The notes beneath the pieces were generated by a model, which searched no databases, had not been told where the DNA came from, and saw nothing but the letters and a program-made list of their open reading frames with translations. Made by a program: the position numbers and the translations under genes. A stretch of 64,000 nt of DNA from Erysipelotrichaceae bacterium (GTDB taxonomy: Bacteria > Bacillota_I > Bacilli_A > Erysipelotrichales > Erysipelotrichaceae): contig JAFYHQ010000014.1 of the NCBI GenBank assembly GCA_017539105.1, positions 62,001 through 126,000 of the forward strand, read 5' to 3'. This document shows, in pieces, positions 1 through 7,324 of this stretch (positions are counted from its first letter, which is position 1; each line of letters starts with the position of its first letter).

Positions 1-46
1 AACTGGCATTTTCAGTGAAAAAATGCTTTTCGTGTTTCTATTTCAA

Positions 47-92
47 TTTCGGCACCTGACGGTGCTGTGTCGGCTCTGACGGTGTGCCGAAA
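47..92. repeat. Inverted repeat with nested direct repeat
   Basis: A perfect 9-bp inverted repeat (TTTCGGCAC at 47-55, GTGCCGAAA at 84-92) encloses two copies of CTGACGGTG (56-64 and 78-86 approximately). It lies beyond the operon terminator, with no gene over it. Function unknown; a protein-binding or replication site is possible. Confidence 0.6.
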
Positions 93-122
93 CCAAATGC
101 TAACGGAAACATTTTCTTACAA

Positions 123-172
123 TAAAAAAATCGCACACAGAAGGGCTTAAACTGCCAAAATCTGTGTGCGAT
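123..172 (-). terminator. Rho-independent terminator of the element operon
   Basis: A perfect 12-bp stem (ATCGCACACAGA at 130-141, TCTGTGTGCGAT at 161-172) is followed on the minus strand by a run of seven T. It lies 30 bases after the stop of the gene at 202-678 and closes the left minus-strand operon. Confidence 0.9.
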
Positions 173-201
173 ATTCGTATAGGGTTTTTGGAAACAACCG
201 C

Positions 202-678
202 TTATCTTTTCTTGTTGGAAAACATATCATCAATTATCTTGCCGATAGATTGCCCTAATGCTTTGCCAAAGCGTTCGCCAAGTTTGGTGGCTCAATGTTT
301 CTTATGACTTGCTCTCTTGTGATTTACATTGTAAGAGCCAATTTCGTTGATGCTGTTAAAGATATCATAAGCGCTTTCTTCTATCATTTCGCTAACATCT
401 TCTTCTACTCAACGCACGATATCTGTTTGTATCTCGTTGAGTGCTTGCGTTGATGCTTCAATCAGTGTCTTTTCTAACGCTTGCTTGTTAAATATATAAC
501 GGTCTCGCTTCGGTTCTATTCTCAATGGGTAGCCGAGGTCATCCAATCGGTGAATATAACTGTCTATCAGTTCTTCGCGTGAAGTTATGTATTCGTATTT
601 GATTGTTCCGTTGCCTGATTGCCCCAATTGCTTTTTGAGGTTGTGTTGATGATGTGCCATTTTATCGCTGACGTTCAT
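202..678 (-). CDS. Element protein of unknown function, TGA read as Trp (158 aa)
   Basis: Under the standard code this frame stops at a TGA at 409-411, leaving a short protein. Reading that TGA and a second one (292-294) as Trp extends it to a TAA at 202-204, giving 158 residues followed at once by a strong terminator. The start at 676-678 is chosen because AAGGAG precedes it by nine bases; it overlaps the previous gene by 17 bases. The middle is acidic and helical (WVEEDVSEMIEESAYD). The tail is an amphipathic glycine-rich helix (GERFGKALGQSIGKIIDDMF). I do not recognise the family. Confidence 0.7.
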
Positions 679-886
679 TTCTGTAAAACTCCTTGATATA
701 TACATCTAATTTGTATCGGCTCTCATAGCCAAGTTTTGTGACTCCTGATAGTCAATTATAAAAAGACGTTTCCTTGATGCCGATTGCGGATGCGATATCT
801 TTGTATCTTACATCGCTGCCTCATTTAAGAAACCGGCATTCTCCTCTTAATCTTTCTTGTTCTTCTTTAATAGGTGGTAAGCACAT
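662..886 (-). CDS. Small helix-turn-helix protein, TGA read as Trp (74 aa)
   Basis: This gene is invisible under the standard code because TGA occurs at codons 22 and 45. Read as Trp it gives 74 residues containing YKDIASAIGIKETSFYNWL, a classic helix-turn-helix of phage and plasmid regulators, in which a tryptophan at the Y-N-W-L position is typical. GGAG stands 7 bases before the ATG at 884-886, and it ends in TAA at 662-664. Probably a DNA-binding regulator of the element. The 117 bases upstream hold no start codon and are probably a leader. Confidence 0.75.
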
Positions 887-1003
887 AATTATTTCTCCTT
901 TCTGTGCGGGGGTGAGTTTCAGGACAACACAACAAAGTCGTTGATAATTGCTCGTTGGTGCTCCAAACTGCTTCCCAAAGTATTTTTTATTGATTATGAA
1001 GTA

Positions 1004-1495
1004 TTAGAAGACAAACTCTTCTGCTGGATGAAAAGAGAGGGGCTCAACGTTGTCGTTGAGGCACTCTCCTTTATTTATCTTTGTATTGTTCGTTATATTG
1101 TTTCTATGCTGATTTTCGCACGTCTCTTGTTCGGTTTCCGTATAAGAAGGTGTGCGAATATCGTATAGTTCTTTGGCTGATGGTGTGCGGTTTTCGCACC
1201 CCTGATATATGCTCTTCTGGTGGATGACGTTTTCATCAAAATCTATGAAACCTTTTTCTTTGAGCTCTCGTAGCCCATCGTGAAAGGTTGTTCTTTTGAT
1301 GCCCCATTTGTGTTTGGCATCAGCAGGTGATATGTCCCACAAGATGCCGTCTTTATTCTTCAAAAGATAGCATCACACTTTGAAACCCGAGCCGTTTAAT
1401 ACCGAGCAGGCATAAGCCATTTCTTCTTCGCCATAAATAAGATAGATGCCTGATATCTTCTTATCTATTCTTACTGTTCTTTGATTTTGATACAT
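1004..1495 (-). CDS. Helix-turn-helix protein, replication-initiator-like, TGA read as Trp (163 aa)
   Basis: Starts at ATG 1493-1495 inside the end of the DUF5659 gene and ends at TAA 1004-1006. Codon 41 is TGA (1373-1375). As Trp it gives SGFKVWCYLLKNKDGILWDI, the conserved segment found before a winged helix (AKHKWGIKRTTFHDGLREL, about residues 59-77) in small plasmid and phage initiator or regulator proteins. Two other tryptophans use TGG. The C-terminal third is polar, Asn- and Glu-rich and probably unstructured. Standard-code reading would begin only after the TGA and lose the first helix. Likely a DNA-binding initiator or regulator. Confidence 0.72.
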
Positions 1496-1682
1496 AGCCA
1501 TTGCGTTCAAACCTCACTATCTTATTAACTTCTCTTCTTAATTCTTCACTGTCTTCAAAATAGAAGACGTGAAACTCTGGCTTATTTTTGTTTCTGCCTG
1601 TGCCGATACATTTATAACCTCGGCTTTCAAGTTCTTTCGCCAATCACAAGGCGCATATTGTGTAGTTTGTATTTTGATACAT
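1461..1682 (-). CDS. DUF5659-like protein, TGA read as Trp (73 aa)
   Basis: ATG at 1680-1682 follows AAAGGAG with good spacing. Codon 13 is TGA (1644-1646); as Trp it gives TICALWLAKELESRGYKCIG, matching the DUF5659 pattern of a helix, then Gly-Tyr/Phe, a strand and F-x-F-x-D-S-E-E-L (seen as VFYFEDSEELRREV, about residues 44-57). Family members are small proteins of phages and conjugative elements with no assigned function. It overlaps the next gene by 35 bases, and both begin with the same residues, MYQN. The stop is TAA. Confidence 0.72.
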
Positions 1683-1744
1683 TTTTCTTACTCCTTTCAA
1701 ATTATCTACATAATAATTTTCCTCATATTTTTTATGAAACACAA

Positions 1745-1772
1745 ATTATACGCATTAAAGAAAAAAGCCCAA
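1745..1772 (-). promoter_or_regulatory. Probable promoter for the DUF5659/HTH operon
   Basis: On the minus strand TATAAT (1745-1750) lies 16 bases after TTGGGC (1767-1772). The -35 overlaps the terminator of the upstream gene. The leader to the ATG at 1682 is about 55 bases and carries AAAGGAG. Confidence 0.5.
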
Positions 1773-1801
1773 TCAGTATTTCTTTTTTCTACTGGTCGGG
1801 C
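1759..1801 (-). terminator. Rho-independent terminator after the 63-aa gene
   Basis: A 12-bp stem with one mismatch (1767-1778 with 1790-1801, including one G-T pair) is followed on the minus strand by TTTTTT. It separates the 1831-2940 genes from the recoded DUF5659 operon. Confidence 0.75.
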
Positions 1802-1830
1802 GTTATGTAAAGAGAAGTATTGTCATTATT

Positions 1831-2022
1831 CTATGCCGTGTATATTGGCTCCTGATGAGGCGCAATCCACATTTGAAAGAGTTTGCCATTAGATAGTTCA
1901 ACGGTGATTGTGTGCTTACAGAACGGTTGCTTGCGTGCTGTTTCCATCAGCAGTTCTTGTGCTTTGAAGATTGCTTCAATATCATTTGATGCTTTTGTTT
2001 TGATAATTGTTCTTGTTTTCAT
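1831..2022 (-). CDS. Small element protein of unknown function (63 aa)
   Basis: A short beta-alpha-beta-like protein with TIIKTKASNDIEAIFKAQEL and a C-terminal VELSNGKLFQMWIAP. It has one TGG tryptophan and ends in TAG. AAAGGA precedes the ATG, and the gap to the upstream gene is 16 bases, so it is probably co-transcribed with the two genes before it and then terminated at 1759-1801. Not recognised. Confidence 0.7.
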   Translation of the reverse strand: MKTRTIIKTKASNDIEAIFKAQELLMETARKQPFCKHTITVELSNGKLFQMWIAPHQEPIYTA

Positions 2023-2038
2023 ATTTTTAATCCTTTCA

Positions 2039-2509
2039 TTAACTTAATTTAGTGGGAAACTTGCCGGCTGATTTCTTGGCTTCAAATACAGGGGCGTTGT
2101 TTGCCAAATCAGCAGTGCGGATGCGTTCAAGAGTATCAAATGGTGATTTGTAATCTGGAACCTCCGAGATGAACCACTCTTTCGCAAACTGATAGCGGTG
2201 TCTGCTGTCAGGAACAACGAGAACCTTGTTATTGAACTCATCAAGTAATTCTTTGCCATTTGGAAGCATTGATAATACGTGTCTCATATAATCGTAAGTC
2301 AAACCTTTTGAACGTCTGGAAGAGGTGATTTTTCTACCGCTTTCTTCACAAATCTCAATCTGTGGGAAATCGTTCTGAACCTGTAAAATCAGTTTGTATT
2401 CTTGTGAGCCGATTGCTTCTGCTCTCTGAGCGAACTTGTGATTTACAATCATCCGATTGTTAGCCCAATCAAGCCGATAACCGAGCCTTACGTTTTCTCT
2501 TACTGCCAT
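2039..2509 (-). CDS. Element protein, paralogue of the upstream gene (156 aa)
   Basis: Unrecognised family. It shares with the 2509-2940 product the pattern L-T-Y-x3-M-x2-x-L-S-M/L-L-P-N, then an acidic or polar segment, then Y-Q-x2-K-x-W-F-I (residues about 70-115). The two genes are probably an old tandem duplication. Its ATG overlaps the upstream TAA by one base (TAATG), which suggests translational coupling. Only TGG tryptophans are used; the stop is TAA. Confidence 0.75.
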   Translation of the reverse strand: MAVRENVRLGYRLDWANNRMIVNHKFAQRAEAIGSQEYKLILQVQNDFPQIEICEESGRKITSSRRSKGLTYDYMRHVLSMLPNGKELLDEFNNKVLVVPDSRHRYQFAKEWFISEVPDYKSPFDTLERIRTADLANNAPVFEAKKSAGKFPTKLS

Positions 2510-2940
2510 TATGCGATAGCCTCACTTTCAACTACTTCATTGCTGTCATATAATCCAGCATCAATATCTTTCTGTAATAAGTTCATATCGTTATCATAAG
2601 CGTTTTCAATGAACCATTTCTTTACGTACTGATAAGGGCTTGAAGTAATTAAGGATAACTTCCTCTGATATTCAAACTGTCCTAATAATACTTCGGCATT
2701 TGGGAGCAGGGAGAGATGATTTTCCATCTTCTTGTAAGTCAGGTGTCTGTTATTGACTTTTCTGTTAGCGTTTTTCTTATTTGTTCTTGAAACCAATCTT
2801 ACGACTTCTGGATTTTCAGCTTTGAACTTTTTCCAGAGATGATACTCGGTTGTGCCGTAAGTTAATGCTTTGTTTAAGAATGCTCTTGAAACGATAGCTT
2901 CTTCCTGATTTAATGCGTTGATTTTGATTGTGTTTGTCAT
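2509..2940 (-). CDS. First gene of the element operon, paralogue of the next gene (143 aa)
   Basis: A basic protein with many Asn and Lys residues in the centre (SRTNKKNANRKVNNRHLTYK), followed by the motif shared with its neighbour (LLPNAEVLL and YQYVKKWFI). GTAGAGG precedes the ATG. It starts the minus-strand operon from the intergenic region it shares with the divergent integrase. Function unknown; the basic centre could bind nucleic acid. Confidence 0.75.
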   Translation of the reverse strand: MTNTIKINALNQEEAIVSRAFLNKALTYGTTEYHLWKKFKAENPEVVRLVSRTNKKNANRKVNNRHLTYKKMENHLSLLPNAEVLLGQFEYQRKLSLITSSPYQYVKKWFIENAYDNDMNLLQKDIDAGLYDSNEVVESEAIA

Positions 2941-3052
2941 AATTTTTTACCTCTACTTTCTTTCTATATTTTTAATGTTTTATGACTGTGTAGGTTTTTT
3001 TCTTTTCTGTTTCACCTTACACTTATATAATACCTTTATTAGAAAAAGTCGG

Positions 3053-3082
3053 TTGTCTATAAATATACAGTTGATTTATAAT
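3053..3082 (+). promoter_or_regulatory. Integrase promoter
   Basis: TTGTCT (3053-3058), 18 bases, then TATAAT (3077-3082). The integrase GTG start lies about 50 bases downstream. The 193-base region 2941-3133 also has to hold the promoter of the divergent operon, which I could not fix to a single -10. Confidence 0.65.
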
Positions 3083-3133
3083 GAAAGAAAGTTGATGGTT
3101 TGTTCTTTGAAATAGGTATGAGCGGTAAATAAT

Positions 3134-4231
3134 GTGTCAATTCATAAAGACAAAAAAAGAAATACTTGGTATGTAAAATACAACAACAAAACCAAGAGGG
3201 GCTTTACTTCAAAGAAGGAAGCGCAGAACTATGAAATGTTATTAAAATCAGGAAAAGGGCAACCGCAAACAAAGATACAAGAATACGAGTTCTCATTTAT
3301 TGCTGATGACTTCTTAAAATACAAGAAAAATGATATTGAGTATTCCTCATATTCTCTTTACGAGGGAATTGTGAATAATACCATCAAGCCTTATTTTGAA
3401 AACAAGATAATCAACAGCATCAAAGAACTTGACTGTAAAGGATTTAGGGATGCTGTTTCACTACTGGATTGTTCGGCAAGAAGGAAAAATAAGATACTTC
3501 AACTTTGTAAAAATATCTTTCAGTATGCTACGGATTATTATGAGTTATCTTCTAATCCCTCATTAGTGATGAAACCATTTAATTACAAAATGGAAGAAAA
3601 GATAAGCAGTAAAAAGAAAGAATTGTGCATTTGGAATAACGATGATTTCAACAAGTTTATTAATTGCGTTCTTGATGAAGATTACAAAGCACTGTTTCTT
3701 GTTTTATATCTAACAGGTTTAAGGTTGGGTGAAGCATTGGCGCTGACATACAATGATATTGATGAATACAGTTTATCAATCACCAAATCCCAAACAAAGA
3801 TAACTGAAAATGGTACTTACGAAATTAAAGCACCGAAAAACGTTTCAAGTATCAGGGATGTATCAATCAACAAATCTTTATATTTCTACCTTCTGGCAAG
3901 AAAAAAGGAGGAGATGAATAAACCTGATTTTATGTCCTCTTGGTTTGTATTCGGCGGAAAAGACCCACTACCTCGCACCAGCATTGAACGCGTCAAAAAC
4001 AAAGCAGTCAAAGAAGCCGGTGTGAAGAAGATACGGCTTCACGATTTCAGGCATTCGCACGCTTCAAATCTTATTGGTGAAGGAATGGATATTGTGGCAG
4101 TATCAAAACGATTAGGCCATAGCAATATTGAAATGACATTGAACTGTTATACGCATTTGTTGAAGAAAAACGATGATGATTTGACGGAGTATTTAGAAAA
4201 ATCTTCTCACAACCTTCTCACAAAAAGTTGA
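3134..4231 (+). CDS. int: Tyrosine recombinase / integrase (365 aa)
   Basis: Phage-type site-specific integrase. An N-terminal Arm DNA-binding segment (SIHKDKKRNTWYVKYNNKTK), a SAM-like core-binding domain (about 60-160), then the catalytic domain with the first Arg in TGLRLGEALAL, H-x-x-R in RLHDFRHSHASNLI, a later Gly-His (KRLGHSNIEMT) and Tyr in LNCYTHLLKK. The start is GTG; a four-codon ORF (3118-3132) ends just before it. All three tryptophans are TGG and the frame stops at TGA (4229-4231), unlike the rest of the element. If TGA were Trp it would gain seven residues and end at TAA 4250-4252. It faces the tRNA-Thr 3' end, the likely target. Confidence 0.93.
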   Translation: MSIHKDKKRNTWYVKYNNKTKRGFTSKKEAQNYEMLLKSGKGQPQTKIQEYEFSFIADDFLKYKKNDIEYSSYSLYEGIVNNTIKPYFENKIINSIKELDCKGFRDAVSLLDCSARRKNKILQLCKNIFQYATDYYELSSNPSLVMKPFNYKMEEKISSKKKELCIWNNDDFNKFINCVLDEDYKALFLVLYLTGLRLGEALALTYNDIDEYSLSITKSQTKITENGTYEIKAPKNVSSIRDVSINKSLYFYLLARKKEEMNKPDFMSSWFVFGGKDPLPRTSIERVKNKAVKEAGVKKIRLHDFRHSHASNLIGEGMDIVAVSKRLGHSNIEMTLNCYTHLLKKNDDDLTEYLEKSSHNLLTKS

Positions 4232-4330
4232 ATAATGATGAAAAGTTGTTAAGAATTGTTGATTTGAATTAAACCGTAATGTTTCAAAAAGCCTTATTTT
4301 AAAGCATAATCTTATATTATAAGGTAAAAT

Positions 4331-4355
4331 AAAACACCGTTCTTGACGGCGTTTT
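4331..4355. terminator. Terminator between integrase and tRNA genes
   Basis: Stem AAAACACCGT (4331-4340) with ACGGCGTTTT (4346-4355). On the minus strand the single mismatch becomes a G-U pair and a T-rich run follows, so it best serves the tRNA transcript. The plus strand also has a T tract and could stop integrase transcription. Confidence 0.75.
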
Positions 4356-4364
4356 CTTTTTAAC

Positions 4365-4400
4365 TGGTGCCAACTACAGGAATCGAACCCGTAACCTACT
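4365..4400. other. Candidate attachment site (tRNA-Thr 3' half)
   Basis: The integrase gene points at the 3' end of this tRNA, the classic target of tyrosine integrases. The matching direct repeat should lie left of base 1. This is a prediction from layout; the exact crossover is unknown. Confidence 0.4.
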
Positions 4401-4440
4401 GATTACAAATCAGTTGCTCTACCTATTGCGCTAAGTTGGC
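4365..4440 (-). tRNA. tRNA-Thr (anticodon TGT)
   Basis: A 76-base cloverleaf on the minus strand. Acceptor GCCAACT pairs with AGTTGGC, with A73 and an encoded CCA. The anticodon arm is ACTGA-TTTGTAA-TCAGT (anticodon TGT) and the T loop is GGTTCGATTCC. It reads ACA threonine codons and is co-transcribed with tRNA-Val. Confidence 0.97.
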
Positions 4441-4449
4441 AGATCCCAA

Positions 4450-4525
4450 TGGTGGAGACTACAGGGCTCGAACCTGTGACCCCCTGCTTGTAAGGCAGGT
4501 GCTCTCCCAACTGAGCTAAGTCTCC
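4450..4525 (-). tRNA. tRNA-Val (anticodon TAC)
   Basis: A 76-base cloverleaf on the minus strand. Acceptor GGAGACT pairs with AGTCTCC, with A73 and an encoded CCA. The anticodon loop is CTTACAA (anticodon TAC). Nine bases separate it from tRNA-Thr. Confidence 0.97.
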
Positions 4526-4678
4526 AAGGATTGCTTACTAATTCTATCATGGTGATATCTTATTAGTCAAACAAAATCCGTATTCGCATTTACGGAAGAT
4601 TCTGTATATATTTTTGGCTGGTCTCATCTTTTAATAACTGATATGTTATGATTAAGTGGTACAGATAAGGAGGATCTT

Positions 4679-6334
4679 ATGAATATTGAAGAGAAACTGC
4701 TTCAGACGATCAGCGAAACGGTAAAAGGCTTGTATTCGATCGATCCTGAAGAAGGTATGGTCATGATCGAAATACCGAAAGACAACAATAATGGCGATTA
4801 TTCGACCAATATTGCCATGCGTCTTACCAAGGTCCTCAGACGTCGTCCGCAAGAGATCGCTCAGGAGATGAAAACGGAGCTTGAGAAGCGTTTGGATGAT
4901 ATACAGAAAATCGAGATTGCGGGACCGGGTTTCATCAACTTCTGGTTCAATAAAGATGCGATTGCCAATGTGATCAATACGGTGCTGGAAAGAGGCGCGG
5001 AATACGGTCATTCCAATGCCGGAAAAGGACTGAAAGTCCTGGAAGAATATGTTAGCGCCAACCCGACCGGTCCGTTGCATTGCGGCCATGCGCGTGGCGC
5101 CTGCTGGGGAGATTCCTGCGTCAGGATCATGAATGCGGCAGGATATGATGCCACCAGGGAATACTATATCAATGATGCCGGTGCACAGATGATGAATCTG
5201 GGCAAATCGCTGCTTGGCAGATACAGGGAGCTGTTCGGCTTGGATTTCACGCTTCCGGAAGATGGCTACCATGGACCGGATGTGATCGAGATCGCGAAAG
5301 AGATCAAAGAGAAATATGGCGATAAGTTCCTGAAGATGGAAGAAGAGGAAGCCGTACTGGAACTCAAGGAAATCGGGAAAGAGTTGGAACTGGCGCGGAT
5401 CAGAAAAGATCTGGAGTATTATGGCTGTGAATTTGATTCCTGGATTTCCGAGCAGTGGATCACGGATCAGGGGATGGTCGACAAAGCGATCGAGAAGATG
5501 CAGTCGATGGGACTGCTCTATGAGAAAGATGGAGCGATCTGGTTTGAAGCGACCAGATATGGCGATGACAAGGACAGGGTCCTGAAGAAATCGGATGGCT
5601 ACTATACCTATATGACACCGGATATCGCCAATCATATCTACAAGTATGAGCGCGGCTATGAACTGCTGGTGAATATCTGGGGTGCCGATCATCATGGCTA
5701 TATTCCAAGAATGAAGGCCGCCATGGAAGCGCTGGGCTATCCAAGAGAGAATTTGCAGGTCGATCTGTGTCAGATGGTAAGGATGATCGAGAATGGCAAA
5801 GAAGTGAAAATGTCCAAGCGTACCGGGAATGCGATCACGTTAAGGGAACTGATCGATGATATCGGGGTGGATTGCGCAAGATATTTCTTCCTGTCCAAAG
5901 CATTGGATACCCATCTGGATTTTGATCTCACTTTGGCTAGAACGAAGTCCAATGACAATCCTGTCTATTATGCGCAGTACGCATATGCAAGGATCTGTTC
6001 CGTATTGAAACAGGCAGAGAAACCTTTCACGAAACAGAAAAGCTATACATTGCTGAATCATCCGAAGGAAGTGGATCTGATGAAGCATATCAATACCTTT
6101 ACCGATGTCGTTGCGGATGCCGCGGAGACCAGAAGCCCGAACAAGATCTGCAACTATATCCAGAAGCTTGCGACGTACTTCCATTCGTTCTATGGCGCCT
6201 GCAAGATCAATGATCCGAAGAACCCGGAACTGACGAATGAACGTCTGGCGCTATCGGAAGCCACCAGGATCACGCTGGCGAATGCCTTGTATCTTCTGGG
6301 TGTCAGCGCGCCGGAAGTCATGGCAAAGGATTAA
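4679..6334 (+). CDS. argS: Arginyl-tRNA synthetase
   Basis: Charges tRNA-Arg with arginine in the cytoplasm. 551 residues, normal for the family. The N-terminal additional domain (about 1-110) is followed by the class I signature HCGH (134-137, in SANPTGPLHCGHARG) and the KMSK loop (KMSKRTGNAI, about 380), then the helical anticodon-binding domain to the C-terminus. AAGGAGG stands 5 bases before the ATG. No T-box leader is visible in the 150 bases upstream. It sits next to the arginine deiminase operon and a tRNA-Arg gene, a local cluster of arginine functions. Confidence 0.98.
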   Translation: MNIEEKLLQTISETVKGLYSIDPEEGMVMIEIPKDNNNGDYSTNIAMRLTKVLRRRPQEIAQEMKTELEKRLDDIQKIEIAGPGFINFWFNKDAIANVINTVLERGAEYGHSNAGKGLKVLEEYVSANPTGPLHCGHARGACWGDSCVRIMNAAGYDATREYYINDAGAQMMNLGKSLLGRYRELFGLDFTLPEDGYHGPDVIEIAKEIKEKYGDKFLKMEEEEAVLELKEIGKELELARIRKDLEYYGCEFDSWISEQWITDQGMVDKAIEKMQSMGLLYEKDGAIWFEATRYGDDKDRVLKKSDGYYTYMTPDIANHIYKYERGYELLVNIWGADHHGYIPRMKAAMEALGYPRENLQVDLCQMVRMIENGKEVKMSKRTGNAITLRELIDDIGVDCARYFFLSKALDTHLDFDLTLARTKSNDNPVYYAQYAYARICSVLKQAEKPFTKQKSYTLLNHPKEVDLMKHINTFTDVVADAAETRSPNKICNYIQKLATYFHSFYGACKINDPKNPELTNERLALSEATRITLANALYLLGVSAPEVMAKD

Positions 6335-6349
6335 CACAAAACCAAAAGA

Positions 6350-6374
6350 AAACTATAAGCAATGCTTATAGTTT
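6350..6374. terminator. Bidirectional terminator between argS and arcC
   Basis: An 11-bp stem (6350-6360 with 6364-6374), loop AAT, with T runs on both strands. It serves the convergent argS and arc transcripts. Confidence 0.9.
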
Positions 6375-6396
6375 TTTCATGTTATCAGGTATCCCA

Positions 6397-7323
6397 CTAT
6401 GCGCGGATGATCGTTCCGGTCCTGCCCTGAAGCGCATCCTTCGCCTTCTCCAGGGAAGTGATCAGCGTACGTCCGCCTGTCTTCTTTACGAATTCCATGC
6501 AGGCTTCGACTTTCGGAAGCATGCTTCCGGTGCCGAACTGTCCTTCCTTCATATAGTTTTCCGCTTCTTCAAGCGTCAGTTCATCCAGATCGATCTGCTT
6601 CTCTGTTCCATAGTTCAGAGAAACCTTTTCGACATTCGTCAGGATGATCAGCATGTCTGCGCCGACATCCAGTGCCAGCCTGGTACAGGCACGGTCTTTG
6701 TCGATGACGGCAGCGATGCCTTCATAGCGTCCATCCTTCTTTATCACAGGAATGCCTCCCCCGCCGACTGTAATGACGATGGTATCCTGCGCCACGAGCT
6801 TCCTGACAGCTTCCAGTTCAACGATCGCCAGCGGAATGGGTGAAGCGACGATACGGCGGTATCCTTTCGGGAATTCCTTGAACGTGTATCCCGTCTTGCG
6901 AGCGATTTCCTGTGCTTCTTCATTGCTGTAATAGGAACCGATCGGCTTGGTCGGATCCTGGAAAGCACTATCGTTTTCATCGACCTCGATCTGCGTTACG
7001 ATCGTGGCGACATCTTTCGGGATATTCCTTTCTCTCAGTTCATTCTGCAGTGCCTGCTGCAGGTGATAGCCGATATAGCTTTGCGTGATAGCGACACATT
7101 CCGTAAACGGCATTGCCGGGGTCATTCCCTGCTGCTCCGACGTATCGAACGCAAGATTCACCATGCCTACCTGCGGGCCATTGCCATGTCCCACAACGAC
7201 ATCATAGCCTTCTTCCACCAGATCGGCGATGGTCGAAGCTGTCTTTTTTACCAGTTCAAGCTGCTCCTTGGGAGTGCTGCCTAACGCATTTCCTCCCAGA
7301 GCGATCACAAGTCTTTTTCCCAT
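6397..7323 (-). CDS. arcC: Carbamate kinase
   Basis: Transfers phosphate from carbamoyl phosphate to ADP, the ATP-yielding last step of arginine deimination. 308 residues of the amino acid kinase fold: N-terminal LVIALGGNALG, GHGNGPQVG (about 45-53), GGGGIPVI (about 180-187), DKDRACTRLALDVGAD and C-terminal GTGSMLPKVEACMEF. It is the third gene of the operon, one base after arcB. Confidence 0.97.
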   Translation of the reverse strand: MGKRLVIALGGNALGSTPKEQLELVKKTASTIADLVEEGYDVVVGHGNGPQVGMVNLAFDTSEQQGMTPAMPFTECVAITQSYIGYHLQQALQNELRERNIPKDVATIVTQIEVDENDSAFQDPTKPIGSYYSNEEAQEIARKTGYTFKEFPKGYRRIVASPIPLAIVELEAVRKLVAQDTIVITVGGGGIPVIKKDGRYEGIAAVIDKDRACTRLALDVGADMLIILTNVEKVSLNYGTEKQIDLDELTLEEAENYMKEGQFGTGSMLPKVEACMEFVKKTGGRTLITSLEKAKDALQGRTGTIIRA

Positions 7324-7324
7324 A

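Larger units (their letters stand above)
1..4364. mobile_element. Right part of an integrated element with TGA-to-Trp recoded genes
   Basis: An AT-rich block unlike the following chromosome. It holds seven small minus-strand genes and a divergent tyrosine integrase facing the 3' end of tRNA-Thr, the usual layout of an element integrated in a tRNA gene. The left end is outside the window: I found no second copy of the tRNA 3' end in bases 1-700. Four genes carry in-frame TGA codons that fit tryptophan. No capsid, relaxase or replication enzyme is visible, so phage, satellite, plasmid or conjugative element cannot be told apart. A metagenomic misjoin near 4250-4365 is the main alternative. Confidence 0.75.

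Noticed and set aside
47-92. Left attachment site of the element
   Set aside because: The repeat has no similarity to the tRNA-Thr 3' end that the integrase faces.
887-1003. The 117 bases between the 163-aa and 74-aa element genes are open in the same frame, so a single TAA (1004-1006) separates them
   Set aside because: TAA ends the other element genes normally, the linker has no ATG and an odd composition, and the 74-aa gene has its own ribosome site. A TAA read-through fusion is not supported.
202-1682. Interpretation of the TGA codons as pseudogene decay
   Set aside because: All six stops are TGA, all give plausible Trp, and there are no frameshifts or TAA/TAG; ribosome sites and terminators are intact.
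2918-3115. 65-aa plus-strand frame before the integrase as an excisionase
   Set aside because: Very hydrophobic and Phe-rich, no ribosome site, antisense to the leader of the divergent operon; no HTH seen.
4526-4678. T-box leader before argS
   Set aside because: No T-box sequence or antiterminator hairpin is visible in the 150 bases and the space is short.
4652-5695. 347-aa open frame on the minus strand
   Set aside because: It lies wholly opposite argS, has no ribosome site and an unnatural Ile/Phe/Arg-rich composition; it is the antisense shadow of argS.
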